A stretch of DNA of 64,000 nucleotides from an uncultured Pseudomonadota bacterium (GCA_903870545.1 CAIQDI010000033.1:165585-229584); one strand, 5' to 3'. Positions 9,215 to 17,954 are shown, counted from the first letter of the stretch. Translations and numbers: made by a program. Notes: generated by a model from the letters alone, not told the origin.

Positions 9215-10762
9215 TTATCGAAACCAAATCGCGCCACACACCATCAACGCGCCCATTAAAATCGCCCACAGTTGACTGCGCTGTTGCTGCGCCATTTGTT
9301 GACGCAATAACGCAAATTCACGTTGTTGATTTTCTGCTCGTCGTTCGGCGTGCGCCGCATTATCGAGAGCTTTATAAAGCAAGGTCGGAATTTCAGGGAA
9401 TTGGTCGGCGAAATCAGGAATTTGTTTAATCAGTTTTTTGATTTTAGCTTTCGGGCTTAATCGTTCTTGAAACCAATTTTCTAAAAATGGTTTCGCTGTT
9501 TGCCATAAATCTAAATCGGGATACAGTTGCCGCCCCAATCCTTCGATATTCAACAGCGTTTTTTGCAATAAAACCAGTTGCGGTTGAACGTGCATATCAA
9601 ACCTCCGCGCCGTGTTAAATAGCCCCAGCAAAACTTGCCCAAACGAAATGTCTTTCAACGGTTTTTCAAAAATAGGTTCACACACGCTGCGAATCGCCGC
9701 CTCAAATTCTTCAATTCGAACCGAACTCGACACCCAGCCGGATTCAATGTGCATTTCCGCCACACGGCGATAATCCCGATTGAAAAACGCCAGAAAATTC
9801 TCCGCTAAATAACGCTGATCCGACGGCGACAACGTGCCAACAATACCAAAATCCACCGCAATATATTTATTCGGTATTTCGACAAAAATGTTACCCGGGT
9901 GCATATCGGCATGAAAAAAATTATCGCGGAAAACTTGGGTGAAAAAGATTTCCACGCCGCGTTCAGCAAGACTTTTAAAATCTGCGCCCGCCGCTTTCAA
10001 TTGAGCAATTTCACCGACTGGAATGCCGTAAATTCGTTCCATGACCAAAATGTTTTTGCGAGTGAATTCCCAATGAATTTCGGGAACGTACAAAATTTCA
10101 GATTTTTCAAAATTCCGGCGCAACTTTGCGCCATTCGCTCCTTCGCGCATTAAATCCAATTCGTCCAGTGTGGTTCGTTCAAATTCTGCGACGATTTCTG
10201 TGCCGCGCAATCGCTTACCGTCTGCCCAAAAACGTTCCGCAAATCGCGCCAATTCGTACAACAACGCAATATCCGATTTAATGCGTGGCGCGATATTCGG
10301 GCGCACTACTTTGACCACCACATCTTCGCCGCTGTGTAATTTTGCGGTGTGAACTTGTGCGACAGATGCCGACGCTAAAGGCACGACATCGAATTCAGCA
10401 AACGCTTCGCCAATCGGCATGCCCAACGCTTGTTCAACAATACTAATCGCTAATTCACCACAAAACGGCGGCACGCGATCCTGCAATTTCACCAATTCGT
10501 CCGCAATATCGTCCGGCAACAAATCTTTCCGGGTCGAAAGAGCTTGCCCAAATTTAACGTAAATCGGCCCCAAATCTTCCAACGTGTGCCGAATCCGCAC
10601 GCCGCGCGTATCGGCATTATTTTTAAATCGGGCGTACGGCGAAAAAATCGCCAGATAACGAATCGGACGCATAAACGGCGTTTGTAAAACAAGCTCATCC
10701 AAACCGTGGCGAATTAACACCCAATAAATGTGAAATAAACGAAAGATGATTTTTAGGCGCAT
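9215..10762 (-). CDS. ubiB: UbiB, ABC1-family atypical kinase for ubiquinone synthesis
   Basis: The start is taken at the ATG at 10762 ([10 protein letters not shown]); the longer frame has a non-conserved N-terminal extension. The protein has 515 residues. The KFGQ motif near residue 70 and the Ala-rich ASASVAQVH loop are the UbiB-specific changes from ordinary kinases. ADMHPGNIF and VDFGIVG supply the catalytic and metal sites. A hydrophobic C-terminal helix ([17 protein letters not shown]) anchors it in the membrane. It is needed for aerobic coenzyme Q synthesis, probably as an ATPase that mobilises intermediates. Confidence 0.93.
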   Translation of the reverse strand: MRLKIIFRLFHIYWVLIRHGLDELVLQTPFMRPIRYLAIFSPYARFKNNADTRGVRIRHTLEDLGPIYVKFGQALSTRKDLLPDDIADELVKLQDRVPPFCGELAISIVEQALGMPIGEAFAEFDVVPLASASVAQVHTAKLHSGEDVVVKVVRPNIAPRIKSDIALLYELARFAERFWADGKRLRGTEIVAEFERTTLDELDLMREGANGAKLRRNFEKSEILYVPEIHWEFTRKNILVMERIYGIPVGEIAQLKAAGADFKSLAERGVEIFFTQVFRDNFFHADMHPGNIFVEIPNKYIAVDFGIVGTLSPSDQRYLAENFLAFFNRDYRRVAEMHIESGWVSSSVRIEEFEAAIRSVCEPIFEKPLKDISFGQVLLGLFNTARRFDMHVQPQLVLLQKTLLNIEGLGRQLYPDLDLWQTAKPFLENWFQERLSPKAKIKKLIKQIPDFADQFPEIPTLLYKALDNAAHAERRAENQQREFALLRQQMAQQQRSQLWAILMGALMVCGAIWFR

Positions 10763-10783
10763 TTTAGAAGATTCAAAAGGTTT

Positions 10784-10842
10784 AAAAAGAAAAAACCAAG
10801 GTTTGCACTCCAAATCAAATTAGTGGAGTACAAACCTTGGTT
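10784..10842 (-). terminator. Long-stem terminator of the TerB-AIM24 operon
   Basis: An 18-base arm (10794-10811) pairs with 10825-10842 with one mismatch. On the minus strand it is followed by TTTTTCTTTTT. It lies between the AIM24 stop and the ubiB start, so it separates two minus-strand units. The stem is longer than most terminators here. Confidence 0.8.
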
Positions 10843-10858
10843 TGTATATTTACTAACG

Positions 10859-11683
10859 TTAGTGTGTGTTGGTTCCGGCTGAACCATTGTTGTGGCTGAT
10901 ATTTGACACGCCGTAAGGTTGTTTCATTTTATCGTAAACACCTTGCGTCGGAGCCAACCAAACCATGCCCGGGCCGGTGAATGTTTGTAATAATAATTCG
11001 CCGCTGGTCACGGATTGAAAAAACGTTTTGCCTGATTTTTCGGCTTGAAAACTCACGCTCGCCGTGCGAACAAAAGCGAAATTGCCATCGACGGATAATT
11101 TTTCGCCCGCCGCTAATTCATACACCATCAATTCGGCGACCGGAACGGGTGACACTAAAACGACAATGCCGGTGCCACTGGCTTGCGTTTGGAAAAAACC
11201 TTCGCCGCCGAACAACGCGCTGGAAATGTTATTTTGCAATTTTGCGCTGACTTCGATGCCGCCCGACGCGCAATAAAACGAACTTTTGTCAAAAATCAGC
11301 CCGTCGTTTTCGATGTTGAACAACAAATAATGCCCAAAAGTAGGTTCTAAAAAGACTTCGCCGCTGCCTTTAATTCGCGATTGAAACAACGATTCGCCGC
11401 TTAAAAATTTTCGCATCAACCCTTTTGCAATACCGCCGGTGCTGGATTCAAGCTGCAAATGCCCTTTCATGAAATACAACGCACTCGGTTCCAACAACAA
11501 CTCGCCATTCGTCAAGGTGACGCGCACCATTTTCAAATGAATGTTGGCTTGATTGGCGAAAAAAATCTTTTCTGCCACATTCAAATCATCGGAACCGAGC
11601 AGCTTTTCATAACGCACGACATCGAACACTGCGCCCGCAATTTGTTCGGTTTCAATAACGGTAAAATTGTCCGTGCCGCTCAT
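10859..11683 (-). CDS. AIM24/TIGR00266-family protein
   Basis: The protein has 274 residues, rich in beta strands and Gly, with repeated LL-EP / FLEP and GTGIVVL-type turns typical of the AIM24 double beta-helix fold. In bacteria the family is of unknown function and is often found with TerB/TerD stress genes; the yeast relative is mitochondrial. It is preceded two bases upstream by terB, so the two are co-transcribed, and is followed by a strong terminator. Confidence 0.82.
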   Translation of the reverse strand: MSGTDNFTVIETEQIAGAVFDVVRYEKLLGSDDLNVAEKIFFANQANIHLKMVRVTLTNGELLLEPSALYFMKGHLQLESSTGGIAKGLMRKFLSGESLFQSRIKGSGEVFLEPTFGHYLLFNIENDGLIFDKSSFYCASGGIEVSAKLQNNISSALFGGEGFFQTQASGTGIVVLVSPVPVAELMVYELAAGEKLSVDGNFAFVRTASVSFQAEKSGKTFFQSVTSGELLLQTFTGPGMVWLAPTQGVYDKMKQPYGVSNISHNNGSAGTNTH

Positions 11684-11685
11684 CG

Positions 11686-12138
11686 TTATAAACCGAATTC
11701 AGCAGGATTTAACGCCAATTCTTTGGCAATTTTCGCCGCAACCACTTGTTCTTGTGCGTCAAAATCACCGTCCGACGACGCAATCGCAATCATCATCCGA
11801 ATCAACAAACGTCCCGCTTCAGCGTTGGTTTTCATTTTTCCTAATGCCAAATATGCTTTCGCTTCGCCGATGTCTTTATCGAATTCAATTTGTCCGACAA
11901 AATCTTGAAAGGCTTTAATTACGTCGCTCGTGGTGAAAATAGAGAGCGCGTCGTGCGTTTCAATGAACTTAATCATTTTTTGTTTTTCTTCGGAAGAAAT
12001 TTTACCGTCCGCCATCGCAATTAACGCTGAACCCGCCATTGCCGCTTCTAAAAACTCTTTGTTTTTAAACTTTAAAACTTGGGTTTTGAGTTCGTTAGCT
12101 TTCGTTTTTACGTCGTTTAAAAAATCACTGAAATTCAT
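11686..12138 (-). CDS. TerB-family protein
   Basis: The 150-residue all-helical protein has the TerB pattern: a GSALIAMADGKISSEEKQKM loop near residue 36 and a second acidic loop IASSDGDFDAQEQ near residue 119, both metal-binding-like. TerB proteins belong to tellurite/phage-stress (Ter) modules, but only AIM24 accompanies it here; no TerC or TerD is present. A general stress function is the family inference. A TACAAT box at 12189-12194 (minus strand) may be its promoter, but the -35 is poor. Confidence 0.83.
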   Translation of the reverse strand: MNFSDFLNDVKTKANELKTQVLKFKNKEFLEAAMAGSALIAMADGKISSEEKQKMIKFIETHDALSIFTTSDVIKAFQDFVGQIEFDKDIGEAKAYLALGKMKTNAEAGRLLIRMMIAIASSDGDFDAQEQVVAAKIAKELALNPAEFGL

Positions 12139-12223
12139 AAATCACCTTTGTTTTGAAAAAGAATAGAAAGAAATTCGTACCGCATCGCATTGTACCGTGA
12201 AATGTGGTTGTTCAATTGCAAAA

Positions 12224-13072
12224 TCACTGTCGGCTGCGTACTAACCGAACGTGGTTTTTATTGGTTTTGAGATTTAACGTTGCGTTACCGTTGCTGAAAT
12301 CGACAATCCACGCAGAATCATATTTGGGGGTTTCCGACCAAAATTTTGTGCTTTTTTGATTATCTATCGAAAAAATACCAGATTCTGCATCAACCAATGT
12401 TTTCAGTTCGTCACTTGTTGGAACTCCCCAGTCATAGTGTCCCGCATAATTATCTTTTCTGGCTTCACTTATCGCCTGTTCCCACGTCGAAGTTTTAGCC
12501 GTTCCAGTAATTTTTTGATTCCAACTTTGCCCAACGGCGAAACGTTGCCATTGCAAACCCGTTTCGTTATCCGTTGCGATTCCATTTTTAACCGTGAATT
12601 TGCTGGCTGGTTTTAGTTGTTGAATTTCAGGCGACTCAACAACCGCTACATTTTCACCACGCAAACACGAAAAAACATCTTTCACATCGACATAAATAAA
12701 ATAAAAAACGGGCGTGTCGAAAAGTAGAATCTCATCGTAACGGATTTGTGTTTGTTCGCAGGTTTGAGCGCAATTGGTTTCGTCTAACGTGATGCAATAC
12801 GTCACAGGAATTTCAACGTTATCGCCGTTTTTGTAAATGCCATCGACAATGAATTCATAAAAATGCGCGAAAAAATCATCAAAGTTGTTTCGGTCAAAAT
12901 CTAAATCTGAAATGGCGGCGGATTCGTCGATGGGTTTGAAAGTTTGAATGTTTCGCGCGGCAAAGAATTTTTCCACCGTCGGCAAAATCAATTCACGTTC
13001 AATTTTTTCGACATTTTTAACGCCAAAATAGCCCACAAACTGACTTTTTGCTTTTGAGTTTGTTTCAATCAT
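12224..13072 (-). CDS. DUF1566 (Lcl C-terminal) domain protein at the end of the defence operon
   Basis: The start is at the ATG at 13072, which overlaps the antitoxin stop as TGATG, giving 282 residues. The N-terminal ~165 residues match nothing I recognise. Residues ~170-280 form a DUF1566 domain (ETGLQWQRF, TWEQAISEA, DWGVPTSDELKTL, FWSETP, HVRLVRSRQ), a C-type-lectin-like fold common in surface or variable proteins. There is no signal peptide. Translational coupling to the antitoxin makes it part of the operon. It might sense or bind a ligand, but that is a guess. Confidence 0.7.
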   Translation of the reverse strand: MIETNSKAKSQFVGYFGVKNVEKIERELILPTVEKFFAARNIQTFKPIDESAAISDLDFDRNNFDDFFAHFYEFIVDGIYKNGDNVEIPVTYCITLDETNCAQTCEQTQIRYDEILLFDTPVFYFIYVDVKDVFSCLRGENVAVVESPEIQQLKPASKFTVKNGIATDNETGLQWQRFAVGQSWNQKITGTAKTSTWEQAISEARKDNYAGHYDWGVPTSDELKTLVDAESGIFSIDNQKSTKFWSETPKYDSAWIVDFSNGNATLNLKTNKNHVRLVRSRQ

Positions 13073-13335
13073 CAAACAGGTTGCGTGAGTTTTAATTCTT
13101 TACGGAGTAAATCATTGATTAACACTTCTAAAATTTTGCGATTTGAACCATATTTTTTGTTGATGCAATCCAAAATATCACCGTGAATTTTGACAGGTTC
13201 AGGTTCTAAACAACCTTCTCTGAATTCATTCATGCAAGTATCTGTGATTAAGCCTGAAGCATGAAAATCACTCATAGTTTCATAAATGCCTTCAAGTATC
13301 TTGCTGTTATTTTTTATTTTAATTTTCTTCGTCAT
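13072..13335 (-). CDS. Antitoxin with HigA-like N-terminus and atypical C-terminus
   Basis: The protein has 87 residues. The N-terminal half (ILEGIYETMSDFHASGLIT, then MNEFREGCLEPEPV) matches the start of helix-turn-helix antitoxins that partner PF06296 RelE toxins. The expected XRE domain is missing. Instead there is a short VKIHGDILDCINKKYG / ILEVLINDLLRKEL segment that looks more like a ribbon-helix-helix or BrnA-type end. The start overlaps the toxin gene by 17 bases. I infer that it neutralises the adjacent toxin; the unusual DNA-binding part is the oddity. Confidence 0.68.
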   Translation of the reverse strand: MTKKIKIKNNSKILEGIYETMSDFHASGLITDTCMNEFREGCLEPEPVKIHGDILDCINKKYGSNRKILEVLINDLLRKELKLTQPV

Positions 13336-13714
13336 GGTTAATCTCCTTTAAATCATTTCTTGTTAAAGCCGTATCAAGCATTGCATCTGAAAAACCTAGC
13401 ATCGTTTTGGCGTATTCTTTTAATAATTTGAGTTCACTTTTATCGATATTTTCACGTTGTTTTTTCTCAAAGCCAAACATAAAAAACCAACGGTCATTTT
13501 TGTTTGTGGCAATCAATGTTCGTACACTGCCACTTTTGCCACGATTGGGTAACGCAACACGTTTTTTAAAAACACCGCCACCTAAATCGGCATCAATTAA
13601 ACCACGTTCCATTTCTTCAACCGCGTTGAGTAATAACGCATCGGTTAATTCTGTTTTTTCTAGCCAATTTGAAAAATAACGGGTTTTGAAAATGCGTTTG
13701 TTTGTTTCAATCAT
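13319..13714 (-). CDS. RelE-type toxin (PF06296-like)
   Basis: The 131-residue protein has the features of this RelE subfamily: IFKTRYFSNWLEK at the start, DLGGGVFKKRVALPNRGKSG in the middle, and RWFFMFGFEKKQRENI followed by LKEYAKTMLG. Related toxins are ribosome-dependent mRNA nucleases. It overlaps the antitoxin gene by 17 bases at its 3' end and the LlaJI nuclease gene by eight bases at its 5' end. It is thus embedded in the restriction operon and not in its own transcription unit. Confidence 0.85.
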   Translation of the reverse strand: MIETNKRIFKTRYFSNWLEKTELTDALLLNAVEEMERGLIDADLGGGVFKKRVALPNRGKSGSVRTLIATNKNDRWFFMFGFEKKQRENIDKSELKLLKEYAKTMLGFSDAMLDTALTRNDLKEINHDEEN

Positions 13715-15050
13715 GGGTTAGGTAGATTTGTTGCGTTTCTAAAAAATTGGCAGTGATTACATCCAATTTATTATGCTGAAAACGTGTGTGAAGTTGTTTA
13801 ATATCTATAAAACTATTGCCGAACCTAGGAATGACAAAGCAGCTACTGACTTCGTTATTAACATTTAATTTTTTCAAAGAAAATTCATAACAAAGTTGTT
13901 TCGTAATATCTAACTGCATTTTTTTATTGCTCCGAATAAAACAGTCAATCAATACATATTTCCAGTCATATACACTTACACTAAAAATATCATTATCTTC
14001 AGAAACTAAATCAGGACGCATCCAACGTTTTTTACCACGAAATTCAATAAAAAACGGGTCAGCAAAATCTTCTTTTTTGTAAATTGGAAAATAGCCCGCC
14101 GATTTGGCATTTGCAATGCGTTGACCATTGAAAATGATATTTGTATCGGCATAAATAATTCTCTTGAAATCAGTGTAAAAAAAGAAAGTGCTACACATAT
14201 CCTCCCAAACCGACGAAAAATTACTAATTCCCCAAAACGTGCCGTCTTCGTGCGGGTTGTCCATGTCCAACTCGCCATAAAGAAACGTTTCAATCGCATC
14301 GTAAAGTCGCCAATAATCTTCGTCTTTGTACGCGGTGCGTTTGTCGATGTCGTCTAAAACCCCTTTGAGCGTGCGAATCGTGGTTTCAAAGGTTTCTTCG
14401 TTAAACAACGATTCTTCATGACTTAAATGTTGTTCGCTGAAACGATGCGCCAATTCTTGCACACGCGGTTCGATGTCGTGCGCCAATTCGTTTTGCAATT
14501 CCGACACAATGAAACAAAACAAATCAATCAGCGTCGTCGATTCATAGCGCAACGTTTGGCGCGGTAAATCCATTTCGTCGATGTAAATCACGTCTTTCGA
14601 CAAATAAATCGCTCTGTCCAAATAGCGGTCAATTTTGGAATAATCGACTTTTTCATCTGCGCCAATACGCCGTTCCATTTGGTCTAACGCCAAATCACGA
14701 TAAACGTCTAACAAATTTTCGATTAACGCGATTTTGCTATAAAGCACCACGTCGTTATCTTCTTTGTTTTTGAAACGATAACCGTCTTTTTCTTTTTGGA
14801 TTTGATCTTTGCCGTTGGAACGAGTGTCTAAAATATCGCGTGTGCTGTCGCGTTCAAACTTTTGAAACGTGCGGTACATTTTGAAAAATAAATTTTTCGT
14901 GGCATCAAAATCATTTTCGGGAAAATCATCAAACCCGTGCGGCAAACGAAATTCCAACTCGTTATTCGCGCCACGCCGAATGCCGACAAACGAATTTGTA
15001 CTTTCAGAATCGCAGCGTTTGGTGAGTTTTAGCGTTTTGAAATTAAACAT
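13707..15050 (-). CDS. LlaJI-family restriction endonuclease (McrC-like partner)
   Basis: The protein has 447 residues. A largely helical N-terminal half is followed by a PD-(D/E)XK nuclease: RPDLV (~343-347) and YDWKY (~361-365) supply the acidic pair and Lys. The overall pattern fits the LlaJI R subunit family, which works with a McrB-like GTPase. LlaJI itself is paired with two cytosine methyltransferases; none is present here. A type IV, modification-dependent mode is therefore more likely, which is inference. It begins three bases after the membrane protein stop. A mutilated copy of its middle lies at 17998-18057. Confidence 0.8.
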   Translation of the reverse strand: MFNFKTLKLTKRCDSESTNSFVGIRRGANNELEFRLPHGFDDFPENDFDATKNLFFKMYRTFQKFERDSTRDILDTRSNGKDQIQKEKDGYRFKNKEDNDVVLYSKIALIENLLDVYRDLALDQMERRIGADEKVDYSKIDRYLDRAIYLSKDVIYIDEMDLPRQTLRYESTTLIDLFCFIVSELQNELAHDIEPRVQELAHRFSEQHLSHEESLFNEETFETTIRTLKGVLDDIDKRTAYKDEDYWRLYDAIETFLYGELDMDNPHEDGTFWGISNFSSVWEDMCSTFFFYTDFKRIIYADTNIIFNGQRIANAKSAGYFPIYKKEDFADPFFIEFRGKKRWMRPDLVSEDNDIFSVSVYDWKYVLIDCFIRSNKKMQLDITKQLCYEFSLKKLNVNNEVSSCFVIPRFGNSFIDIKQLHTRFQHNKLDVITANFLETQQIYLTHD

Positions 15051-15053
15051 GAA

Positions 15054-15719
15054 TTACGGTTGTTTGTCTGTTGGAGTCGCAGTTGAAATCGGATGAAATT
15101 CAGATAATTTAAAGCCACAATGGTGCGTCATGATTTTCACAACGTGTTTGAAACGCGCCTCGCTGTCCATTGTTTCATCAGAATTCGATTGAAAACAACG
15201 CAACATATTGGCTTCAGCATCAACACCTACGCCCATTGTGGTAAATTTCGTTTTTTTCGTCCCTGTGGCATCCACGCAAGCATATTCTGTTTCAGTAATC
15301 ATCGCCGGCAGGGGCTTTTTAAATTGTTCTATATTTTTCGCTTTTGAAATCGTTCCCGTGTGTTTTGCGAGGGTTCGCACATTTTCAAAACTGGCGCAGG
15401 GACTATTTCCAGCCAGCATTTCTTGTGGATTACCTGCACTTTTGTCCAACATTTCCAGACTAACTTCATCTATTTCAAACACCGAAACAGTAGGTTGCAC
15501 TTCCTCTTTCTTGTCATTAGCAGATTTATCGGCGGATTGAACTGCAGCGGCTGTGACAGTTTCAATTTTTTCAAGGTGTACAACATCAAGGCTATCGGGG
15601 CTTTCGTTTATTGAATCGTATTCAACGAAAATAATCACAATCGGCAGCACAAGAATCGTGATTTGCGCCAATAACACACCGTTTTTTCTAAAAAACTTTA
15701 CAATTTTTTCTGAAAGCAT
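15054..15719 (-). CDS. Single-span membrane protein inside the restriction operon
   Basis: The protein has 221 residues. A basic N-terminus (KIVKFFRKNG) precedes one membrane helix (about residues 14-32, VLLAQITILVLPIVIIFVE). The outer or periplasmic part is acidic and Ser/Thr-rich, then a small domain with four Cys (SPCASF, YACVD, LRCFQ, HHCGF). I recognise no family. It lies 10 bases after the McrB-like gene and three before the LlaJI nuclease, so it is almost certainly co-expressed with both. Membrane anchoring of a McrBC-like complex or a sensor role are possibilities without direct support. Confidence 0.72.
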   Translation of the reverse strand: MLSEKIVKFFRKNGVLLAQITILVLPIVIIFVEYDSINESPDSLDVVHLEKIETVTAAAVQSADKSANDKKEEVQPTVSVFEIDEVSLEMLDKSAGNPQEMLAGNSPCASFENVRTLAKHTGTISKAKNIEQFKKPLPAMITETEYACVDATGTKKTKFTTMGVGVDAEANMLRCFQSNSDETMDSEARFKHVVKIMTHHCGFKLSEFHPISTATPTDKQP

Positions 15720-15729
15720 GTGTTTGTCC

Positions 15730-17109
15730 TCATTCTAATTTTTGAATTTTCTCAATAAAATTATCAACCTGTTTCGCAAAATCACCAAACGTAATCAATT
15801 GGTTGTCCTTGTCGTCGCCGAATAACAACGTAATCAGCGGTTTTTTGTCGCGATTAAAAACGCTGTCCCACAAGAAAAACATCAATTTGTTTTGAATACT
15901 CGATTTTTGAATTTCGTCGTCGGTGATGAAAAAATGCCCGATTTGTTTATCTTCAATGCCGCGAATAGATTTGTGATTGCTTTTGATAAACGTGTTCAGT
16001 TTGCCGACAAATAGTTTCCATTCGTCACGATTTACAAACGCCACGCCATCGGCTGACACTTTGTTATCTGGGTCAACATCAATAAATTCCCATTCCCAAC
16101 GGCGTTTGAATGCGCTGTCCATGTAATAAATCGAACTGTCCGACGTGTTCATGCTGGCGAGGATCGACAAATTGGGCGGAATTTTTATGGTTCGATTTTC
16201 AAAATGGCAATTCAATTTTTTCTGCAAAGTCGTCGCTTCAATTTCTTCTTCACCGAATTTGTACGTTTTAACTTTTTTCTGAATAATCGAATGCTCTTTT
16301 AAATCACACAATTCAAACAGCCGATTAAAAATAATTTCATTTACGCTCACTTCGTAACTCGACCAGCCGTCAGGATTCCTATCGAGCAACTGAAAAATCG
16401 TGCCGAAAATCGCCGCAGAATTTCCACGATTGATTTCGTCAATCACCAGCGCGACTTTTTCAATTTCTGCGTCGTTCTCTTGCGCGGCGATGATGTTTTT
16501 GTAGGCTTGCGAAAGAGCTTTTAAAAAATGTCCTTCGTAGAATTTATATTGCACATTGCCGCCGACCGTTATCGGCATCAATTTCCCGACGAAATCGCCG
16601 TAAGTGTATTCAGGATGAAACACGGTTTTGATGACGTTGGCAGGCATTTTTTCAATATCAATCAATAATTCATACGGAATAATATGCTTATCAATTTGGT
16701 AACTTTTGCCCGTTCCAGGGCTGCCGAATAGGATTTTTTGTTGGTATGTTTTCATGTCATTATTGGTAAATGTAGTTACCCTATTTTTACGAATTACTTG
16801 CAATAATTCATAAGTATCGAGTGTATCTAAGTCTGCATTTAGCCCTTTGTCCGTTAACGACCAAATCCCACGTTGAGTCCTATCAATATAACCAGCATCA
16901 CATAAATCATTTCTTGTCCAACCTATGTCGGTTTCTATTTTAAACGCCCCAGTAGATGTTGTTTGCGTTAGTTCTTCTTGGCTAATTCCGAGTTCTTTTA
17001 TAACTTGGACAACGGCTTCAGATTTTTTCATTGCCCCATTATTTTTTTGAAGAACTTCTAATATGGGAATTGCGTATTTTAAAAACTGCGATTTTGATTT
17101 TTGTGCCAT
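15730..17109 (-). CDS. McrB-like AAA+ GTPase with Mrr-N winged helix
   Basis: The protein has 459 residues. Residues 1-95 are a winged-helix domain like Mrr_N (LKYAIPILEVLQKNNGAMKK ... GIWSLTDKG), a likely DNA reader. The motor follows: Walker A GSPGTGKS (~127-134), Walker B VIDEINRGN (~219-227), the McrB guanine signature region MNTSDSS (~319, versus MNTAD in McrB), and the FKRRW arginine finger. McrB-type motors hydrolyse GTP and drive a nuclease partner, here the LlaJI-like protein two genes on. It is the first large gene of the operon, 30 bases after hicB. Confidence 0.87.
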   Translation of the reverse strand: MAQKSKSQFLKYAIPILEVLQKNNGAMKKSEAVVQVIKELGISQEELTQTTSTGAFKIETDIGWTRNDLCDAGYIDRTQRGIWSLTDKGLNADLDTLDTYELLQVIRKNRVTTFTNNDMKTYQQKILFGSPGTGKSYQIDKHIIPYELLIDIEKMPANVIKTVFHPEYTYGDFVGKLMPITVGGNVQYKFYEGHFLKALSQAYKNIIAAQENDAEIEKVALVIDEINRGNSAAIFGTIFQLLDRNPDGWSSYEVSVNEIIFNRLFELCDLKEHSIIQKKVKTYKFGEEEIEATTLQKKLNCHFENRTIKIPPNLSILASMNTSDSSIYYMDSAFKRRWEWEFIDVDPDNKVSADGVAFVNRDEWKLFVGKLNTFIKSNHKSIRGIEDKQIGHFFITDDEIQKSSIQNKLMFFLWDSVFNRDKKPLITLLFGDDKDNQLITFGDFAKQVDNFIEKIQKLE

Positions 17110-17139
17110 ATTTTTTCCTTGTGTTGTGGCTGTTAAAAG

Positions 17140-17292
17140 TTAGTTTTCATCTTCCAAATACAACTCAGTCGCTTCTTTGAGATTCGCTAGGGCTTCGTCA
17201 ATGGTTGAGCCAAAACTAGCAACTTCGATATTTAAACATTGCGAAACGTAGTAATCACCTTCACGGTAAATAGCATATTTTAAATTTTTCAC
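17140..17292 (-). CDS. hicB: HicB-like antitoxin, orphan
   Basis: The start is set at the GTG at 17292 because AAAGGAAG sits at ideal spacing; the longer frame reaching 17370 has no support. It is a 50-residue minimal HicB fold: YAIYREGDYYVSQCLNIEVA, then TIDEALANLKEATELY. There is no HicA next to it; it lies between a RelE toxin and the McrB-like GTPase. Solo HicB-like proteins are common and may act as dead-RNase-H-fold binding proteins. Confidence 0.75.
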   Translation of the reverse strand: MKNLKYAIYREGDYYVSQCLNIEVASFGSTIDEALANLKEATELYLEDEN

Positions 17293-17323
17293 ATTAACTT
17301 CCTTTAAATTGAGACAATGTTTC

Positions 17324-17587
17324 TTAATGATAAACGACGCTACGATGCCCGATTTCAACAACCAAAACAATCAATTCACCGTCGTTTATTTGGCAAACTA
17401 ATCGATAATCGCCGACACGATAACGCCACAAACCTTTTAAATCGCCTTGCAACGCTAAACCTTGAAGGCGTGGATTGTTTGTAATTATCAAATCGTCAAC
17501 AAACGATTCAATGCGGCGTTTCGTTATCGAATCCAAACGTTTTAGCGTCTTTTCAGCTTTCGCAGAAAATTTAACCTTCCACATCAT
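17324..17587 (-). CDS. relE: RelE/ParE-family toxin
   Basis: The 87-residue protein opens with MMWKVKFSAKAEKTLKRLD and contains the RelE core: LQGDLKGLWRYRVGDYRLV and VVEIGHRSVVYH, with Arg/His residues of the mRNA-cleaving site. The start overlaps the antitoxin stop by 17 bases, as in typical relBE pairs. Confidence 0.92.
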   Translation of the reverse strand: MMWKVKFSAKAEKTLKRLDSITKRRIESFVDDLIITNNPRLQGLALQGDLKGLWRYRVGDYRLVCQINDGELIVLVVEIGHRSVVYH

Positions 17588-17792
17588 ACAATTCCTTTTT
17601 TACGTCTTCCCAATCGCGAATTTCTTCTAAGCCCGCATCGATGCGTTTTAAGACTTTTTCAGCGGCTAAAATGTCTAATAAATCTTCTAAGCGTTCCGTC
17701 AAAATGCTGTTCACTAATTCGCTGACGGGTTTATTCATTTGTTGCGCGACAACTTGATAATGTTGTTCTAATTCGGGTGAAATGTTCAGCAT
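17571..17792 (-). CDS. relB: RelB-like antitoxin
   Basis: The protein has 73 residues: an N-terminal ribbon-helix-helix-like part (ISPELEQHYQVVAQQMNKPV, SELVNSILTERL) and an acidic C-terminal tail (EEIRDWEDVKKEL) that would wrap the toxin. It is the first gene of the nine-gene defence operon. Autoregulation by the RelBE complex may therefore set expression of everything downstream (inference). Confidence 0.87.
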   Translation of the reverse strand: MLNISPELEQHYQVVAQQMNKPVSELVNSILTERLEDLLDILAAEKVLKRIDAGLEEIRDWEDVKKELYDVEG

Positions 17793-17855
17793 GAGTTTAT
17801 TCCTCGTGGGTTTAGATTTTTTTGTATTATGGCGTTTTTTTGTAACGGCAACTGC

Positions 17856-17940
17856 CTAAAATTGAAATACATTCTGCAAACCGTTGGCGTTAGTTAACAT
17901 ATCGCGTGGAAAGTGGCTGTAAATCAAACCGATTTTCAAT
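17856..17940 (-). pseudogene. Decayed copy of the 3' end of the phosphoesterase gene
   Basis: This 85-base stretch matches 19078-19158 (stop codon plus last ~27 codons of the phosphoesterase) at roughly 85% identity with a four-base insertion (TTAA). It is in the same orientation, so the two copies are direct repeats bracketing the curlin-like region. No other part of the phosphoesterase gene is found here. Confidence 0.85.
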
Positions 17941-17954
17941 TTAAATCATAAAAA

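Noticed and set aside
10859..12138. Reading AIM24 and TerB as a tellurite-resistance operon
   Set aside because: TerC, TerD, TerZ and TerY are absent, and TerB alone does not establish tellurite resistance.
12224..13072. The DUF1566 protein as a diversity-generating retroelement target
   Set aside because: No reverse transcriptase, template repeat or variable repeat was seen nearby.
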